The position numbers and the translations under genes were made by a program. From Planctomycetota bacterium (GTDB lineage Bacteria; Planctomycetota; Phycisphaerae; Sedimentisphaerales; Anaerobacaceae): a DNA stretch of 51,541 nucleotides. Below, piece by piece: positions 17,194 to 26,989 of this stretch (its first letter is position 1; each line of letters opens with the position of its first letter). The DNA is taken from positions 1 to 51,541 of the forward strand of contig JACNGQ010000219.1 of the NCBI GenBank assembly GCA_014384025.1. The letters run 5' to 3'. The notes beneath the pieces are model-generated. The model did no database searches. It saw nothing but the letters and a program-made list of their open reading frames with translations, and was not told the origin of the DNA.

Positions 17194-19557
17194 CTATTTC
17201 TCTTCTTTTAATATACGAACCCCGCATACGCTACCTGTCCTCTGGTCTTCCCTTGCTGCAAACTTAACGGTAATCTTGTTCTTGTTTTTGATAAGTTCTT
17301 TAGGCAGCTTATAATCAATATTAAAAAGGACACGCCTTTGATCACGCTCAAGCTTCTCTAGTTTCTGCTCAGCGATTTTTTGGCTGTCAACCTCTAAGTC
17401 AAATATAGCCTCATTACGGTCGCCCACGTAAGAAACCCTTAGTATCAATGGCCCATCCGGCACTATTGTAAAATCATAAGAAAACCAACCGCCATCAAAT
17501 GCACTCCGATTTCCGAAACCCTGAAGCTTGGGGTCAGCGTTTGAACTCTCGAATTGTAAATTATGGCCCACTTCTGATTCTTGCTCACCGGGCTGAACAA
17601 AATCAACTGTTCTGGCCTCGATCTTAAGTTTTTCCTGTTGAATCCTTTCATACTCATTTTTCTTTTCGTTCCATTCCTGAAGAGTAAAGATATCCCAAAA
17701 AATCGTATAACGTTTGTCATGCATATTATAGAATGGATAGAGTACAACGTCCCTGGGTTGGCCTACATTTGACAGCTTAAAGGTATTCGGCTTGTCGGAA
17801 AAAGGAACGATCCATTGCTCGATCGGTTTATGGGAAGTAAGCAATACCGGAACATACACCAACTCTCGAGCCTTAGGATCGTCAACAGGGCCTAATTCGC
17901 CTGCTAAAACAAGCGGTCCGAACATAACTGCAACGCGCTTGGGATTGTCGGGCATTGTCTCAAGCCGAAGAGTCATCGGAATACGTATATCAACAACATC
18001 GCCCTCCTTCCACCGACGTGATAGCCTGATGTAACTTGAGGATATGGAGGTCACCTGCTGTTCTTTACCATTTACTTTTACTTCAATTCCCTTCTGTGCC
18101 CAGTAGGGATAACGAATATTGAGGGCCAACTCGATAGCACTTTTACAGCTGAATGTCAGCTTTATTTTGTCCTCGTCAGGATATCCGGTGTTTTGTGTTA
18201 TCTTCAAGCCCTTATTTTTCCAGTTTAGCTCTGAAGCAATAAACAGATTGACATATAATTCTTTATCATTGTGGTAATAAATGGAATTTCCATATTGTGA
18301 ATGATTTTCCATGCCGCTACCGACACAACAGGTAAACCAGAAAGGGTCTTGATAGTTTTTGAAGCCGCCCATCTCCAGCGTCAAATTGTAAATTAATCGT
18401 CCATCACGGGGATGCTGTGATGAAAGGATGTGATTATACAGAGCACGTTCATAGAAATCTGCTACGCTTGCACGGGGGTTCCAACAGAATAAATGGCCAG
18501 TAAGTTTAAGCATATTATAGACATTGCAGGTCTCGGTTGTGTTCGTACCAAGACGTTCGTTTAACATGTCAGGCGAACCGAAATATTCATTAAAGCAATG
18601 GCCGCCGGTAACATAGGAATGATGATTGACTACCCTGTCCCAAAAGAACTCCGTGCCTATTTTACTGGAAATGTCACCCGTTAGCTCATGGATTCTTGCT
18701 AAGCCCACAAATTTTGGTATTTGTGTATTGGCGTGATAACCGGACAGGACATCTCTCCCATTGATCATCGGATCCATAATTTCTTTATGGTGGAATTTCT
18801 TAGCCATTTCCAAATATTTCTGCTCACCTGTATCTGCACTAAGGCCCGCTAAGGCCTCGGTGATTCCACCATGCTCACAATACATAACTTTCTGCATCTG
18901 CTCATCTGTTAGGTCATCAATTATAGTATCAAACCAATCAGCAAGCCTTCGTTCAACCTGCAAAGCTTTTTTATTTGAGCACAAACGGTATGCGTCCCTG
19001 AGTCCTGACATTTCCTTATGCAGGGTGTAAATAGGTACCCAGCAGCCGTTAAGATTAAATCTCTGCGTTGTAATTTTCCCTTCTGAAACTTCTTTGAAAA
19101 GCTCTTTGCCGCGGGGAACACACATCGCATAGCCATTGCCATTTCCCTGTTGACAGGCTTCAAGCTCATCAACAATATAATCAACTCTTTCCTTGAAAAG
19201 TTTGTCTCCAGTTGAGGCATACATAATTGAGCACGCACTTAGATAATGCCCAAGAGAATGACCGGCAATGCCCTGGGCTTCCCACCCTGAATAAGGCTCT
19301 GCTTTTTGTTCAAGGCCGGCTGTTGTACGGAATTTTGATAACAACCGGTCAGTCTCATAGTTTAATAGAGACCTGCGGTTTAAATTCTGGGCGTGTTTGA
19401 ATGGGCCGTTAAGCAATCGCACCTGAGATAAATCAAATGGTTTAACCTTAAGAGCTTTTTCCTCAAAAGCCTTCATTCGAGGATCTTCCACATTAGCCAA
19501 TGCCTGAATACGTAGCATTACAATAAGCGACAGAAAGAAAATAAATCGCATCTTCAT
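17194..19557 (-). CDS. GH127 beta-L-arabinofuranosidase
   Basis: The start is ATG 19557, preceded by AGGAGG at a good distance. It gives a signal peptide MKMRFIFFLSLIVMLRIQALA; an ATG 10 codons upstream would translate the ribosome binding site itself. The product (787 residues) is a GH127/DUF1680 protein: FDLSQVRLLNGPF start, GWEAQGIAGHSLGHYLSA, HCFNEYFG (Glu equivalent to the general acid), ETCNVYNMLKLT and FTCCVGSGMENHS. In characterised GH127 the E-x-C and CC motifs bind zinc and a Cys of the CC pair is the nucleophile; all are present. A C-terminal beta-domain of about 130 residues follows. It releases beta-L-arabinofuranose and is the only minus-strand gene of the locus, so it is regulated separately. 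Confidence 0.93.
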   Translation of the reverse strand: MKMRFIFFLSLIVMLRIQALANVEDPRMKAFEEKALKVKPFDLSQVRLLNGPFKHAQNLNRRSLLNYETDRLLSKFRTTAGLEQKAEPYSGWEAQGIAGHSLGHYLSACSIMYASTGDKLFKERVDYIVDELEACQQGNGNGYAMCVPRGKELFKEVSEGKITTQRFNLNGCWVPIYTLHKEMSGLRDAYRLCSNKKALQVERRLADWFDTIIDDLTDEQMQKVMYCEHGGITEALAGLSADTGEQKYLEMAKKFHHKEIMDPMINGRDVLSGYHANTQIPKFVGLARIHELTGDISSKIGTEFFWDRVVNHHSYVTGGHCFNEYFGSPDMLNERLGTNTTETCNVYNMLKLTGHLFCWNPRASVADFYERALYNHILSSQHPRDGRLIYNLTLEMGGFKNYQDPFWFTCCVGSGMENHSQYGNSIYYHNDKELYVNLFIASELNWKNKGLKITQNTGYPDEDKIKLTFSCKSAIELALNIRYPYWAQKGIEVKVNGKEQQVTSISSSYIRLSRRWKEGDVVDIRIPMTLRLETMPDNPKRVAVMFGPLVLAGELGPVDDPKARELVYVPVLLTSHKPIEQWIVPFSDKPNTFKLSNVGQPRDVVLYPFYNMHDKRYTIFWDIFTLQEWNEKKNEYERIQQEKLKIEARTVDFVQPGEQESEVGHNLQFESSNADPKLQGFGNRSAFDGGWFSYDFTIVPDGPLILRVSYVGDRNEAIFDLEVDSQKIAEQKLEKLERDQRRVLFNIDYKLPKELIKNKNKITVKFAAREDQRTGSVCGVRILKEEK

Positions 19558-19735
19558 ATTGAACCTCCTAAAACCGATATTTCCCATATAAAACGCTTAG
19601 TTATTTTATCAAACTTCTTTATTTTCTTCATCATTCAAATGAAAAATCCTATAGAGACTTTGTTAATATAGCATGCGAGGTGTTTTATACACAAATATAT
19701 CAAGAACAAATACACTCTTATAGCCCATTTTATTC

Positions 19736-19765
19736 TTGACGCGATACTGGCTAATTTGGTACAAA
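19736..19765 (+). promoter_or_regulatory. Candidate promoter for the LamG protein gene
   Basis: TTGACG (19736-19741) and TACAAA (19760-19765) are separated by 18 bases in the 285-base divergent region between GH127 (minus) and the LamG gene (plus). The ATG at 19843 is preceded by GGAGGAGG. A consensus match only. Confidence 0.35.
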
Positions 19766-19842
19766 GGAAGTGAATTTAATGTGCGGATTCTGGTCCTTTT
19801 GGTTGAGGAATATGAGTAGTTTTTAGATGGAGGAGGACTTAC

Positions 19843-22722
19843 ATGTGTAAAAAATTGACTCATTTATTCTGTCTTGTTCTACTATTTAACCTGATCGGTG
19901 GTATTGTTGGGATTAACGTGACCGTTGCCCAGGATCTGCTGGTTGATTTAAGGGCAGAGGATTTACAAGATGGCACGAGTGTGACGATTTGGCCCAATCG
20001 TGGAGCACTCGATGATTTCATAGCTGAAGGTACACCTGTTGTTGAGGAGGTTGATGGAATTAAAGCTGTAACATTCAACGGAACCAGCTGGTTCGAAGGG
20101 CCGACATCCATTGAAGGCATAGAGGGAGCCGGCACTCGTACGATCGAAGTGTGGGCATACAATCCGGAAATACCCAGCGAAGAAACAATTGTTTCCTGGA
20201 GTCACCGGGGAGGCCCGACAGGTACCAATATCGCCTTCAACTATGGTAATAACGGTTCATTTGGCGCAGTTGGGCACTGGAGCACACCTGACATGGGATG
20301 GTGGGGAAGCCATTCACCTGCCCCCGCTGCCAACACGTGGTGGCAATTGGTTTATACTTATGACGGCTCTTCCGCTCGTGTATATATAAATGGTGAACAG
20401 GAAAGTGTCGTTGTGGTTGAGCTGAATACCCACGCCGGCAATATAATTAGAGTTGCCGCACAGGCTGACGATACCGGTGCGGGCGTGGCTTCGCAATTTA
20501 ATTTTACCGGATCGATTTCATCAGTGCGAATCTACGACCGCAGCTTGACAGCGGCTCAAGTACAGGATTTGTTTCAAGGTATTCTTCCTACGTGGCTTAA
20601 AGCCGAGAAACCCACGCCGGATGATAGCGCCATACACTTGGATACATGGGCGAACCTTGGCTGGTCGCCGGGAAATTCCGCTGTCTCACACGATGTGTAC
20701 TTCAGTGATAATTTCGATAGTATCAATGACGGCACTGAAGAAGCATTTCAGGATAACCAGACAACAACTTTCTTTGTTGTTGGCTTCCCCGGATTTCCTT
20801 ATCCGGATGGTCTGATTCCCGGCACAACTTACTACTGGAGGATTGATGAGGTCAATGATTTAGATCCGGACAGTCCATGGAAAGGTGATATCTGGAGTTT
20901 TACGGTTCCACCCAGGAAAGCCTATAATCCTACGCCGGCTGATGGTACAAAATATGTGGATACAGATGCGGAACTTGGCTGGACAGCCGGTTTCGGTTCC
21001 AAATTACACACCATATATTTCGGTGATAATTTTGACGATGTCAGCAATGCCACCGGAGGGCTACCTCAAGGTACTACAAGCTATGTCCCCGGCCCACTCG
21101 AAGTAGGGAAAACTTATTATTGGCGAGTTGATGAGTTTGATGCCGTCACTACATATAAAGGTAACCTCTGGAGTTTCGAGACGATACCTGTTATATCCGG
21201 TACTGATCCCAACCTTGTCGGCTGGTGGAAATTTGATGAAGGATTTGGCACTAAGGCCCTTGATTGGTCGGGACAGAACAATCATGCCGATCTCGTTGGC
21301 CGGCCACAATGGATGCTTGGCTATGACGGCGGTGCGCTGAAGCTCGACGGCTCTGATGACTATGTGGCATTACCCATCGGCTCGGTCATCGATTCACTGA
21401 CCAGCTCGACCTTCACAATATGGGTTGACTTTTCGAATGCCGGGGGGGCCTGGCAGCGCATCTTCGATTTCGGTACCGGCACCACAATCAACATGTTCCT
21501 TTCTCCCCGAATAGGTACGGACGGCCAGATGCGTTTCGCTATTACAACTGGTGGTAGTGGAGCCGAGGAACTGGCTACTGCACCGAATACTCTGCCCAGT
21601 GGTTGGCACCATGTGGCCGTGACTATTAATGCGGACGTTCGCGACATTAATCTGTATCTTGATGGTGTTGTTGTTGCGAGCAACAACTCTGCTACGCTCA
21701 ATCCGCAAGCCCTCGGAACAACCTCCAACAACTGGATTGGTCGTTCTCAGTACGCCGCTGATGCGTACTTTAGCGGTTCTGTGGATGATTTTAGAATTTA
21801 CAACTATGCCCTGTCACAGGATGAGGTTCAGGATACTATGCGAGGTGACGTCGCACTTGCCTGGGATCCCAGCCCAACTGACAAGTCAACAAAGGACATC
21901 GATGAAGTATTGCCCCTTAGCTGGTCACCGGGAGATAACGCATCACAGCATGATGTGTACTTCGGTGCCGATGAAAATGCCGTGGATAATGCCGATGCAT
22001 CAGACACAACCGGAATATACCGCGGCCAACAGAGCGCTGCAAGTTATAATCCGCCGGAAGGTGTTGAATGGGGCGGTGGGCCTTACTACTGGCGGATCGA
22101 TGAGGTTAATGCCGCGGGAACTATCAACAAAGGCAGAATCTGGAGATTTACAGTAGCCGATTATCTTACTGTAGACGACATGGAGAGCTACAACGACATT
22201 AATGAAGGTGAACCCGGCAGTAACAGGATATATCTGGCCTGGCTGGACGGATTCGACAATCCGGCGATAAACGGCTCTGTCGTTGGTTACCCTAATCCTC
22301 CATTTACCGAGCAAACTATAATTCACAGTGGTAATCAATCGATGCCTTTTGCATACGATAACGCTGTAGGGAAATCTGAAACCCAAAAGACCTTGACCTC
22401 CCGGCGAGACTGGACCCGGGAAGGTGTTGGTATACTGACTATCTGGTTCATAGGCGATGAAGCTAATGCTCCTGAGCCGATGTATGTTGTTCTAAATGGC
22501 AGCGCTGCAGTCACCAATGATAATCCTAACGCGGCACAGGTAACTACCTGGACCCAATGGAATATCGACCTCCAGGCATTTACCGGCCAAGGTGTGAACC
22601 TTGGTAATATCAATTCGATTACACTTGGCCTTGGTAACAGAAGTAATCCTGTAGCCGGTGGTTCGGGTATGATGTACTTCGACGATATCCGTCTGTATGC
22701 ACCGGAGCTGGAAATCCCGTAA
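19843..22722 (+). CDS. Large secreted protein with two LamG domains and Fn3-like repeats
   Basis: A 959-residue exported protein (signal peptide MCKKLTHLFCLVLLFNLIGG). The order by eye is LamG/concanavalin-like domain 1 (about 30-245, ending SSVRIYDRSLTAAQVQDL), two beta-sandwich repeats (about 250-455) of the form PTPxDxxxxxDTWxxLGWxPG...HDVYFxDN...GTTYYWRIDEVN...WSFTV, LamG domain 2 (about 460-660), a third repeat (about 665-780), and a C-terminal module of about 170 residues (DDMESYNDINEGEP...MYFDDIRLY). The last module recurs in the next gene and in the gene at 41617. LamG domains bind sugars or proteins. No catalytic residues are evident, so a surface substrate-capture role beside the pectin enzymes is inferred. 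Confidence 0.88.
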   Translation: MCKKLTHLFCLVLLFNLIGGIVGINVTVAQDLLVDLRAEDLQDGTSVTIWPNRGALDDFIAEGTPVVEEVDGIKAVTFNGTSWFEGPTSIEGIEGAGTRTIEVWAYNPEIPSEETIVSWSHRGGPTGTNIAFNYGNNGSFGAVGHWSTPDMGWWGSHSPAPAANTWWQLVYTYDGSSARVYINGEQESVVVVELNTHAGNIIRVAAQADDTGAGVASQFNFTGSISSVRIYDRSLTAAQVQDLFQGILPTWLKAEKPTPDDSAIHLDTWANLGWSPGNSAVSHDVYFSDNFDSINDGTEEAFQDNQTTTFFVVGFPGFPYPDGLIPGTTYYWRIDEVNDLDPDSPWKGDIWSFTVPPRKAYNPTPADGTKYVDTDAELGWTAGFGSKLHTIYFGDNFDDVSNATGGLPQGTTSYVPGPLEVGKTYYWRVDEFDAVTTYKGNLWSFETIPVISGTDPNLVGWWKFDEGFGTKALDWSGQNNHADLVGRPQWMLGYDGGALKLDGSDDYVALPIGSVIDSLTSSTFTIWVDFSNAGGAWQRIFDFGTGTTINMFLSPRIGTDGQMRFAITTGGSGAEELATAPNTLPSGWHHVAVTINADVRDINLYLDGVVVASNNSATLNPQALGTTSNNWIGRSQYAADAYFSGSVDDFRIYNYALSQDEVQDTMRGDVALAWDPSPTDKSTKDIDEVLPLSWSPGDNASQHDVYFGADENAVDNADASDTTGIYRGQQSAASYNPPEGVEWGGGPYYWRIDEVNAAGTINKGRIWRFTVADYLTVDDMESYNDINEGEPGSNRIYLAWLDGFDNPAINGSVVGYPNPPFTEQTIIHSGNQSMPFAYDNAVGKSETQKTLTSRRDWTREGVGILTIWFIGDEANAPEPMYVVLNGSAAVTNDNPNAAQVTTWTQWNIDLQAFTGQGVNLGNINSITLGLGNRSNPVAGGSGMMYFDDIRLYAPELEIP

Positions 22723-22766
22723 GCAGCAAATTCACAATTTGAAGGGTTAGGTTTTTATACCTGTTG

Positions 22767-22793
22767 AAAAAAATCCCGAGAGATCGGGTTTTT
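22767..22793 (+). terminator. Intrinsic terminator between the two repeat-protein genes
   Basis: An A-run, CCCGA (22775-22779), a GAGA loop, TCGGG (22784-22788) and then five T residues. It lies 50 bases after the stop of the first gene and before the AGGAGG of the second, so the second gene may have its own promoter or depend on read-through. Confidence 0.65.
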
Positions 22794-22842
22794 GGCACGT
22801 GGCCAAAGTATGGTAATTTTGCTTTTTATAAGGAGGATTGTT

Positions 22843-24897
22843 ATGTGTAAAAAATTAATTTACTTGGTTTCTTTTGTTTTAGTGCTGAGCGCAGCAAGTA
22901 GAGTTCAGGCAGAGCCATTCAGCTTGGGAGCCATGGAAGATATTACGCTTGGTAACGATGCGCGATACGGACCGGATTCAAGCAGCAATGGCTCTGGTCT
23001 GGAAGCACGCAACATCCCTTCAAGACGCCACGTGGTGTTAATTAGCTACGATATCTCGGAGCTTAAAAACGAAGGAATATTTTCAAATGTGAGTTTCACA
23101 CATTTCAGTCATGACCTGCATGGAGAAACAAATGTTTATGGTGTCATCGAGAGCTTAGATCTCCTCGAAGTTGAGTCCTTGACCTGGAACACTGCACCCG
23201 GTGTTCAGAATAATCCTACTCCGGCTCTTGACGCCCCGATAGAACTGGACTTCGCTGACCTGACAGATGTCTTATTAACATTTAGCGGGCCTGGACAAAT
23301 TGGCGTAAGATTCTCAACCGATAAGAGCGATGCATTAGCAGATTTTCTCAACAGCGATTCGGATGGGGTTGTGACATTTTTATTGTCAGCAAGTGCAGAG
23401 AATAATCAGTTAATCGTCCGTTCAAGGGAGCACGCAGAGGGCGGTTCATTCCTTGAGGGTGAAATTGGGGGTTTTTTAGAAATGGCTCGGAGTCCTGAGC
23501 CTGCTGATGGTGCTTTACTTGCAGATACATGGGTAACCCTTGGCTGGAGGCCGGGAGATTTTGCCGTTTCGCATGATATCTACATAGGCGAGAATTTCGA
23601 CGATGTAGATAATGGAAAAGGTGACACATTCCAGGGCAATCAGACAGAATCATTTATAGTTGTTGGTTTTCCCGGGTTCGCTTTTCCTGATGGCCTGGCT
23701 CCAGGTACGACATACTACTGGAGAATTGATGAAGTAAATGACACCGAACCTAACAGTCCGTGGAAGGGCCCAGTCTGGAGCTTTAGTGTACCACCGAAAA
23801 CTGCCTATTTCCCTGAACCGGCTGATGGAGCCGAGTCTGTAGATTTGGACGGTGTTCTTAGCTGGACGGCGGGTTACGGTTCCAAATTGCACACTATTTA
23901 CTTCGGTGACAATTTTGACCAGGCGGAAAATACTGTCGAAGGGATTACTCAGGGAATAACGACATATAATCCCGGAAAACTTAAAATGGCTAAGACTTAC
24001 TATTGGCGAGTTGATGAGTTTGATGCTGCCCAAACATATAAAGGCGATGTCTGGAGCTTTACAACCGAAGGTGCAGTCGGAAACCCGAGTCCGACTAAAG
24101 GTGCAGTGGATGTCACTCAAACGCCTGTTTTAACCTGGACAACCGGATTTGGTGCTTCACATGAAGTTTACTTCGGCAGCGATGCAAGTTCACTTGAACT
24201 TAAGGGCACCGGGAACCTTGGTTCCGAGAGCTTTGAACCCGGACAGCTTGAGTGGAATACTATGTACTACTGGCGGATTGATGAGGCTAATAATGCAAAC
24301 GCTGACAGTCCCTGGACAGGCCCCCTCTGGAGCTTTACCACTGCCAACTTCCTTATTATTGATGATATGGAGAGCTACAATGACATTAATGAAGGTGAGC
24401 CGGATTCTAACAGGATATATTTGGCGTGGCTTGACGGATTCGACAATCCGACAATAAATGGTTCTACAGTCGGTCATTTAGATCCTCCCATTGCAGAGAG
24501 GACCATTATTCACAGCGGTAATCAGTCGATGCCTTTTGCCTACGACAACACTGTCGGCAAATCCGAGGCTACTTTGACACTGACTTCCAATCGTGACTGG
24601 ACTATAAATGGTATCAACACCCTGACAATCTGGTTCAGAGGTAATTCAGATAATGCATCTGAGACACTGTATGTTGCTCTCAATGGCAATGCTGCGGTCA
24701 ATCATGATAATCCTGATGCTGCACAGATAAATAAGTGGACCCAATGGAATATCGACTTACAGATATTTGCCGACCAGAGCGTAAATCTTGCCAATGTCAA
24801 TTCGATTACTCTTGGTCTTGGTAATAGGAATAATCCGATTGCAGGAGGCTCAGGTATGATGTACTTCGATGATATTCGTCTGTATAGATTACCGTAG
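22843..24897 (+). CDS. Secreted CBM96/DNRLRE-type protein with Fn3-like repeats
   Basis: Start ATG 22843, preceded by AAGGAGG; the signal peptide MCKKLIYLVSFVLVLSAASRV is nearly the same as in the preceding gene. An in-frame ATG 17 codons upstream would translate the terminator flank and is rejected. The mature protein has an N-terminal DNRLRE-like module (about 22-205: DITLGNDARYG, VVLISYDISEL, LTWNTAPGVQN) of a type linked to carbohydrate binding, three copies of the HDVYFG/YYWRIDE repeat (about 210-505) and the same C-terminal module (DDMESYNDINEGEPDSN to MYFDDIRLY). Parts are close to the previous gene even at DNA level, so the two arose by tandem duplication with N-terminal domain exchange. 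A polysaccharide-binding role is inferred. Confidence 0.87.
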   Translation: MCKKLIYLVSFVLVLSAASRVQAEPFSLGAMEDITLGNDARYGPDSSSNGSGLEARNIPSRRHVVLISYDISELKNEGIFSNVSFTHFSHDLHGETNVYGVIESLDLLEVESLTWNTAPGVQNNPTPALDAPIELDFADLTDVLLTFSGPGQIGVRFSTDKSDALADFLNSDSDGVVTFLLSASAENNQLIVRSREHAEGGSFLEGEIGGFLEMARSPEPADGALLADTWVTLGWRPGDFAVSHDIYIGENFDDVDNGKGDTFQGNQTESFIVVGFPGFAFPDGLAPGTTYYWRIDEVNDTEPNSPWKGPVWSFSVPPKTAYFPEPADGAESVDLDGVLSWTAGYGSKLHTIYFGDNFDQAENTVEGITQGITTYNPGKLKMAKTYYWRVDEFDAAQTYKGDVWSFTTEGAVGNPSPTKGAVDVTQTPVLTWTTGFGASHEVYFGSDASSLELKGTGNLGSESFEPGQLEWNTMYYWRIDEANNANADSPWTGPLWSFTTANFLIIDDMESYNDINEGEPDSNRIYLAWLDGFDNPTINGSTVGHLDPPIAERTIIHSGNQSMPFAYDNTVGKSEATLTLTSNRDWTINGINTLTIWFRGNSDNASETLYVALNGNAAVNHDNPDAAQINKWTQWNIDLQIFADQSVNLANVNSITLGLGNRNNPIAGGSGMMYFDDIRLYRLP

Positions 24898-25033
24898 CGA
24901 GAAGAAGCACCGAAGACGTCAGGTGGATTCTCGAAGGCCGGGACTATCTCAGACTGTAGTGGGAACTAATCCCTGAGAATTGATCTGCGAATATTTTTAT
25001 AGCATCCTATGTGTAATTAACTGGAAGCTTATC

Positions 25034-25348
25034 TTACAGCCAGTCACCGGCCGGTATTTGATCCATCGCATGGCGCAGTACAGGATCAACATTCGTATAT
25101 ACCTTATTTGTCAGATCTGGTGAAGAATGCTCCAATAACTTCTGTGTGACAGCTGTGGATACGCCGTTCTGGGCAAGTACAGAGCCAAAGGTCTTGCGTA
25201 AATCATGAAATTTGAAATCATCCAAGCCAAGTTTCCGGCGTATCTGTTTCCATCTGTACCGGCTGAAATTATTATTAAATATGTTTTCTTGTTTAGCATC
25301 CAATCCGGAAACATATTTCTTCAGCTCAGTTGAATATAAGCATATATT
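25034..25348 (-). pseudogene. Tyrosine recombinase C-terminal fragment (copy 1)
   Basis: Only the last third of a phage-type integrase is present. The frame runs from just after a stop at 25351 through LKKYVSG and IFNNNFSRYRWKQIRRKLGL to the end at 25034, with TTG 25303 as the only plausible start. FHDLRKTF carries the HxxR box, LLEHSSPDLT the second His and NKVYTNVD the nucleophilic Tyr. The first catalytic Arg, the Lys and the whole N-terminal DNA-binding domain are missing, so it cannot recombine DNA alone. A nearly identical fragment lies at 40629-40895. Confidence 0.8.
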
Positions 25349-25535
25349 TTACAAAAGGTTATGTGATTAATAGAATATTTTTCGCCGTATACTTAATCCG
25401 ATAGAAGTAAAAAATTTCTGAGAAATGTTTAGATATTTGTAAAAAAATGACATTTATTCGGACTTGATATAGGCAAAACTTACATTTGTGGTGTCATTTT
25501 AGTGACAAGATGTCACTTGAAAATTGGGGGTGTTT
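25034..25535 (-). repeat. Dispersed element, copy 1: integrase tail plus conserved non-coding segment
   Basis: The integrase fragment and about 230 bases on its 5' side (25304-25535) recur together at 40629-41135. The distal non-coding part recurs alone at about 47743-47935. Shared landmarks are ACTTAATCCGAT (25392-25403), a GGACTTGATATAGG-type string, GTGGTGTCA and TGTCACTTGAAAAT. The segment contains AGTGACA-AGA-TGTCACT (25501-25517), a perfect 7-bp inverted repeat. All three copies point the same way. Confidence 0.8.
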
Positions 25536-25635
25536 TTCCGCTTCTGAAAGAGGTGAATATTCCTTCAGACTATCAATATGACTGCTTCCAAAATACTGAT
25601 ATTTCACCAAATATCCTGTCAGGTAGCTCGAATTT

Positions 25636-25722
25636 AAAAAAAGGCAAGAAGATAGAGGCAGATGCATAGTGTCTTATTGCAGGACATTATCTCATTTCGC
25701 CTTCTATCTTCTACCGCCTGTC
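25636..25722 (-). terminator. Long-stem terminator after the ECF/TPR operon
   Basis: On the minus strand, downstream of the TPR gene stop, GGTAGAAGATAGAAGGC pairs with GCCTCTATCTTCTTGCC around an inner arm and is followed by seven T residues (A-run at 25636-25642 on the plus strand). A degenerate copy without the T-run lies at 35378-35455. Confidence 0.7.
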
Positions 25723-25738
25723 TGCTAATCTTCAGATA

Positions 25739-26986
25739 CTACTTGACCTCAGCCTTGATTTTCTCCATACGTTTGCGTACGTTCTTAAGCCGGTACTGAT
25801 CCGGCTCACGTATACCTTCACATATATCAAGACATTTCTCATAAGCCTCCAGGGCCTTTTCGATTTGCCCTAATTCTTCATAAGCACGTCCAAGACAATA
25901 ATGAGCATCATCGGATCCCTCCAGATGGCTAAATTCGCTGATATGTTTCAGGAAAGTGTCCAACATCTTGTCGAATTGCCCGATCTCCGGATAACACATT
26001 CCCACCATGTATAACATCTCCGCGCCAACCCGGCCGTTGTCCAGAGAACCATACTGTTCATAGCCCTGTTGATAGAGTTTCAATGCTTCGGTGTATTTCT
26101 TCTCCACGAACAACTGTCCGGCACGGTTGTATAGGGCTCGGCTTTCCTCGATGGCTTTTTCGTCGACGATGTTATAATCCGCCGGCACCTTAAAGGCATC
26201 AGAGGGAACCTCCTGATTGTATGTAAATGCCTGTGCATTCACACAGGGGTGCCCCTTCAACAACATCGTCGCTGTTTGAATCAATTTACTCTCATCATCA
26301 ACGACAATGGAATATGATGTATCAGAGGGATAGCTGCAGGTCACAAGGATCTGCTTCTTACCGGTGCTTGGATCATATTGAACTACCTGCTTCCAGTCGT
26401 CACTAAACTGTCGCAGAACCCAGAACATCTTACCAGTCAGCCAGGGACTGAACTCTGCACTCTTGTACCAGATTTGCAGTTCGGCAAAGTCAGAACCATT
26501 TACGATGTTGACGGATTTTTCTTTAGGTCGACACTCATACGCTGTTTTCCCCTCGACTATGACGATCCGTTTATCACATTCAAATCGCATCTTGAGTTCC
26601 TCAGAGTCCTCGGCGGGAAATTGGACCCAAAAGTCAAAATCCAAAATCTCAGGATCGGAGTCAGAACCCCAGAAACACTCTCCCTTTACGTGCAGCGTCT
26701 CAAGTTTCTGAATCGCTTCTATTGTCTGTTCGACCGCCCAAACCTCATTAGTCCCATGCATCCAAATTCCCAGCGTTACAGTCAAAATGACTAAGGCGGC
26801 TACGCTTGTTTTTATAATCCGGCTATTCATGGCTATTCTCCATACATTTAAGTTATTAACATTTTGTTGGTTTTTTCGAAATAGTTCTAATGCAGTCTCA
26901 AGAACCTGGTCATCCCTTTCAGGACAGGTTTGAAGCTCGGGTCCTCTGAGATACTGTTCCAGTTGTTGCTTTTTTCTGGATATCAT
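25739..26986 (-). CDS. Membrane protein with C-terminal TPRs, partner of the ECF sigma gene
   Basis: A 415-residue protein encoded 3 bases after the stop of the ECF sigma gene, so the two are translationally linked. A short cytoplasmic part (residues 1-55), a single membrane helix (about 57-76, TSVAALVILTVTLGIWMHG), then an extracytoplasmic domain (about 80-285) resembling the LolA/outer-membrane-lipoprotein-sorting fold seen in planctomycete sigma partners, and TPR-like repeats (about 290-405: ALYNRAGQLFVEKKYTEALKLY, AHYCLGRAYEELGQIEKALEAY). Position and topology suggest it restrains or informs the sigma factor, in place of a classic anti-sigma; this is inference. The last 12 codons (ending RMEKIKAEVK) recur as isolated remnants at 29661 and 35461. 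Confidence 0.8.
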   Translation of the reverse strand: MISRKKQQLEQYLRGPELQTCPERDDQVLETALELFRKNQQNVNNLNVWRIAMNSRIIKTSVAALVILTVTLGIWMHGTNEVWAVEQTIEAIQKLETLHVKGECFWGSDSDPEILDFDFWVQFPAEDSEELKMRFECDKRIVIVEGKTAYECRPKEKSVNIVNGSDFAELQIWYKSAEFSPWLTGKMFWVLRQFSDDWKQVVQYDPSTGKKQILVTCSYPSDTSYSIVVDDESKLIQTATMLLKGHPCVNAQAFTYNQEVPSDAFKVPADYNIVDEKAIEESRALYNRAGQLFVEKKYTEALKLYQQGYEQYGSLDNGRVGAEMLYMVGMCYPEIGQFDKMLDTFLKHISEFSHLEGSDDAHYCLGRAYEELGQIEKALEAYEKCLDICEGIREPDQYRLKNVRKRMEKIKAEVK

Positions 26987-26989
26987 TTC

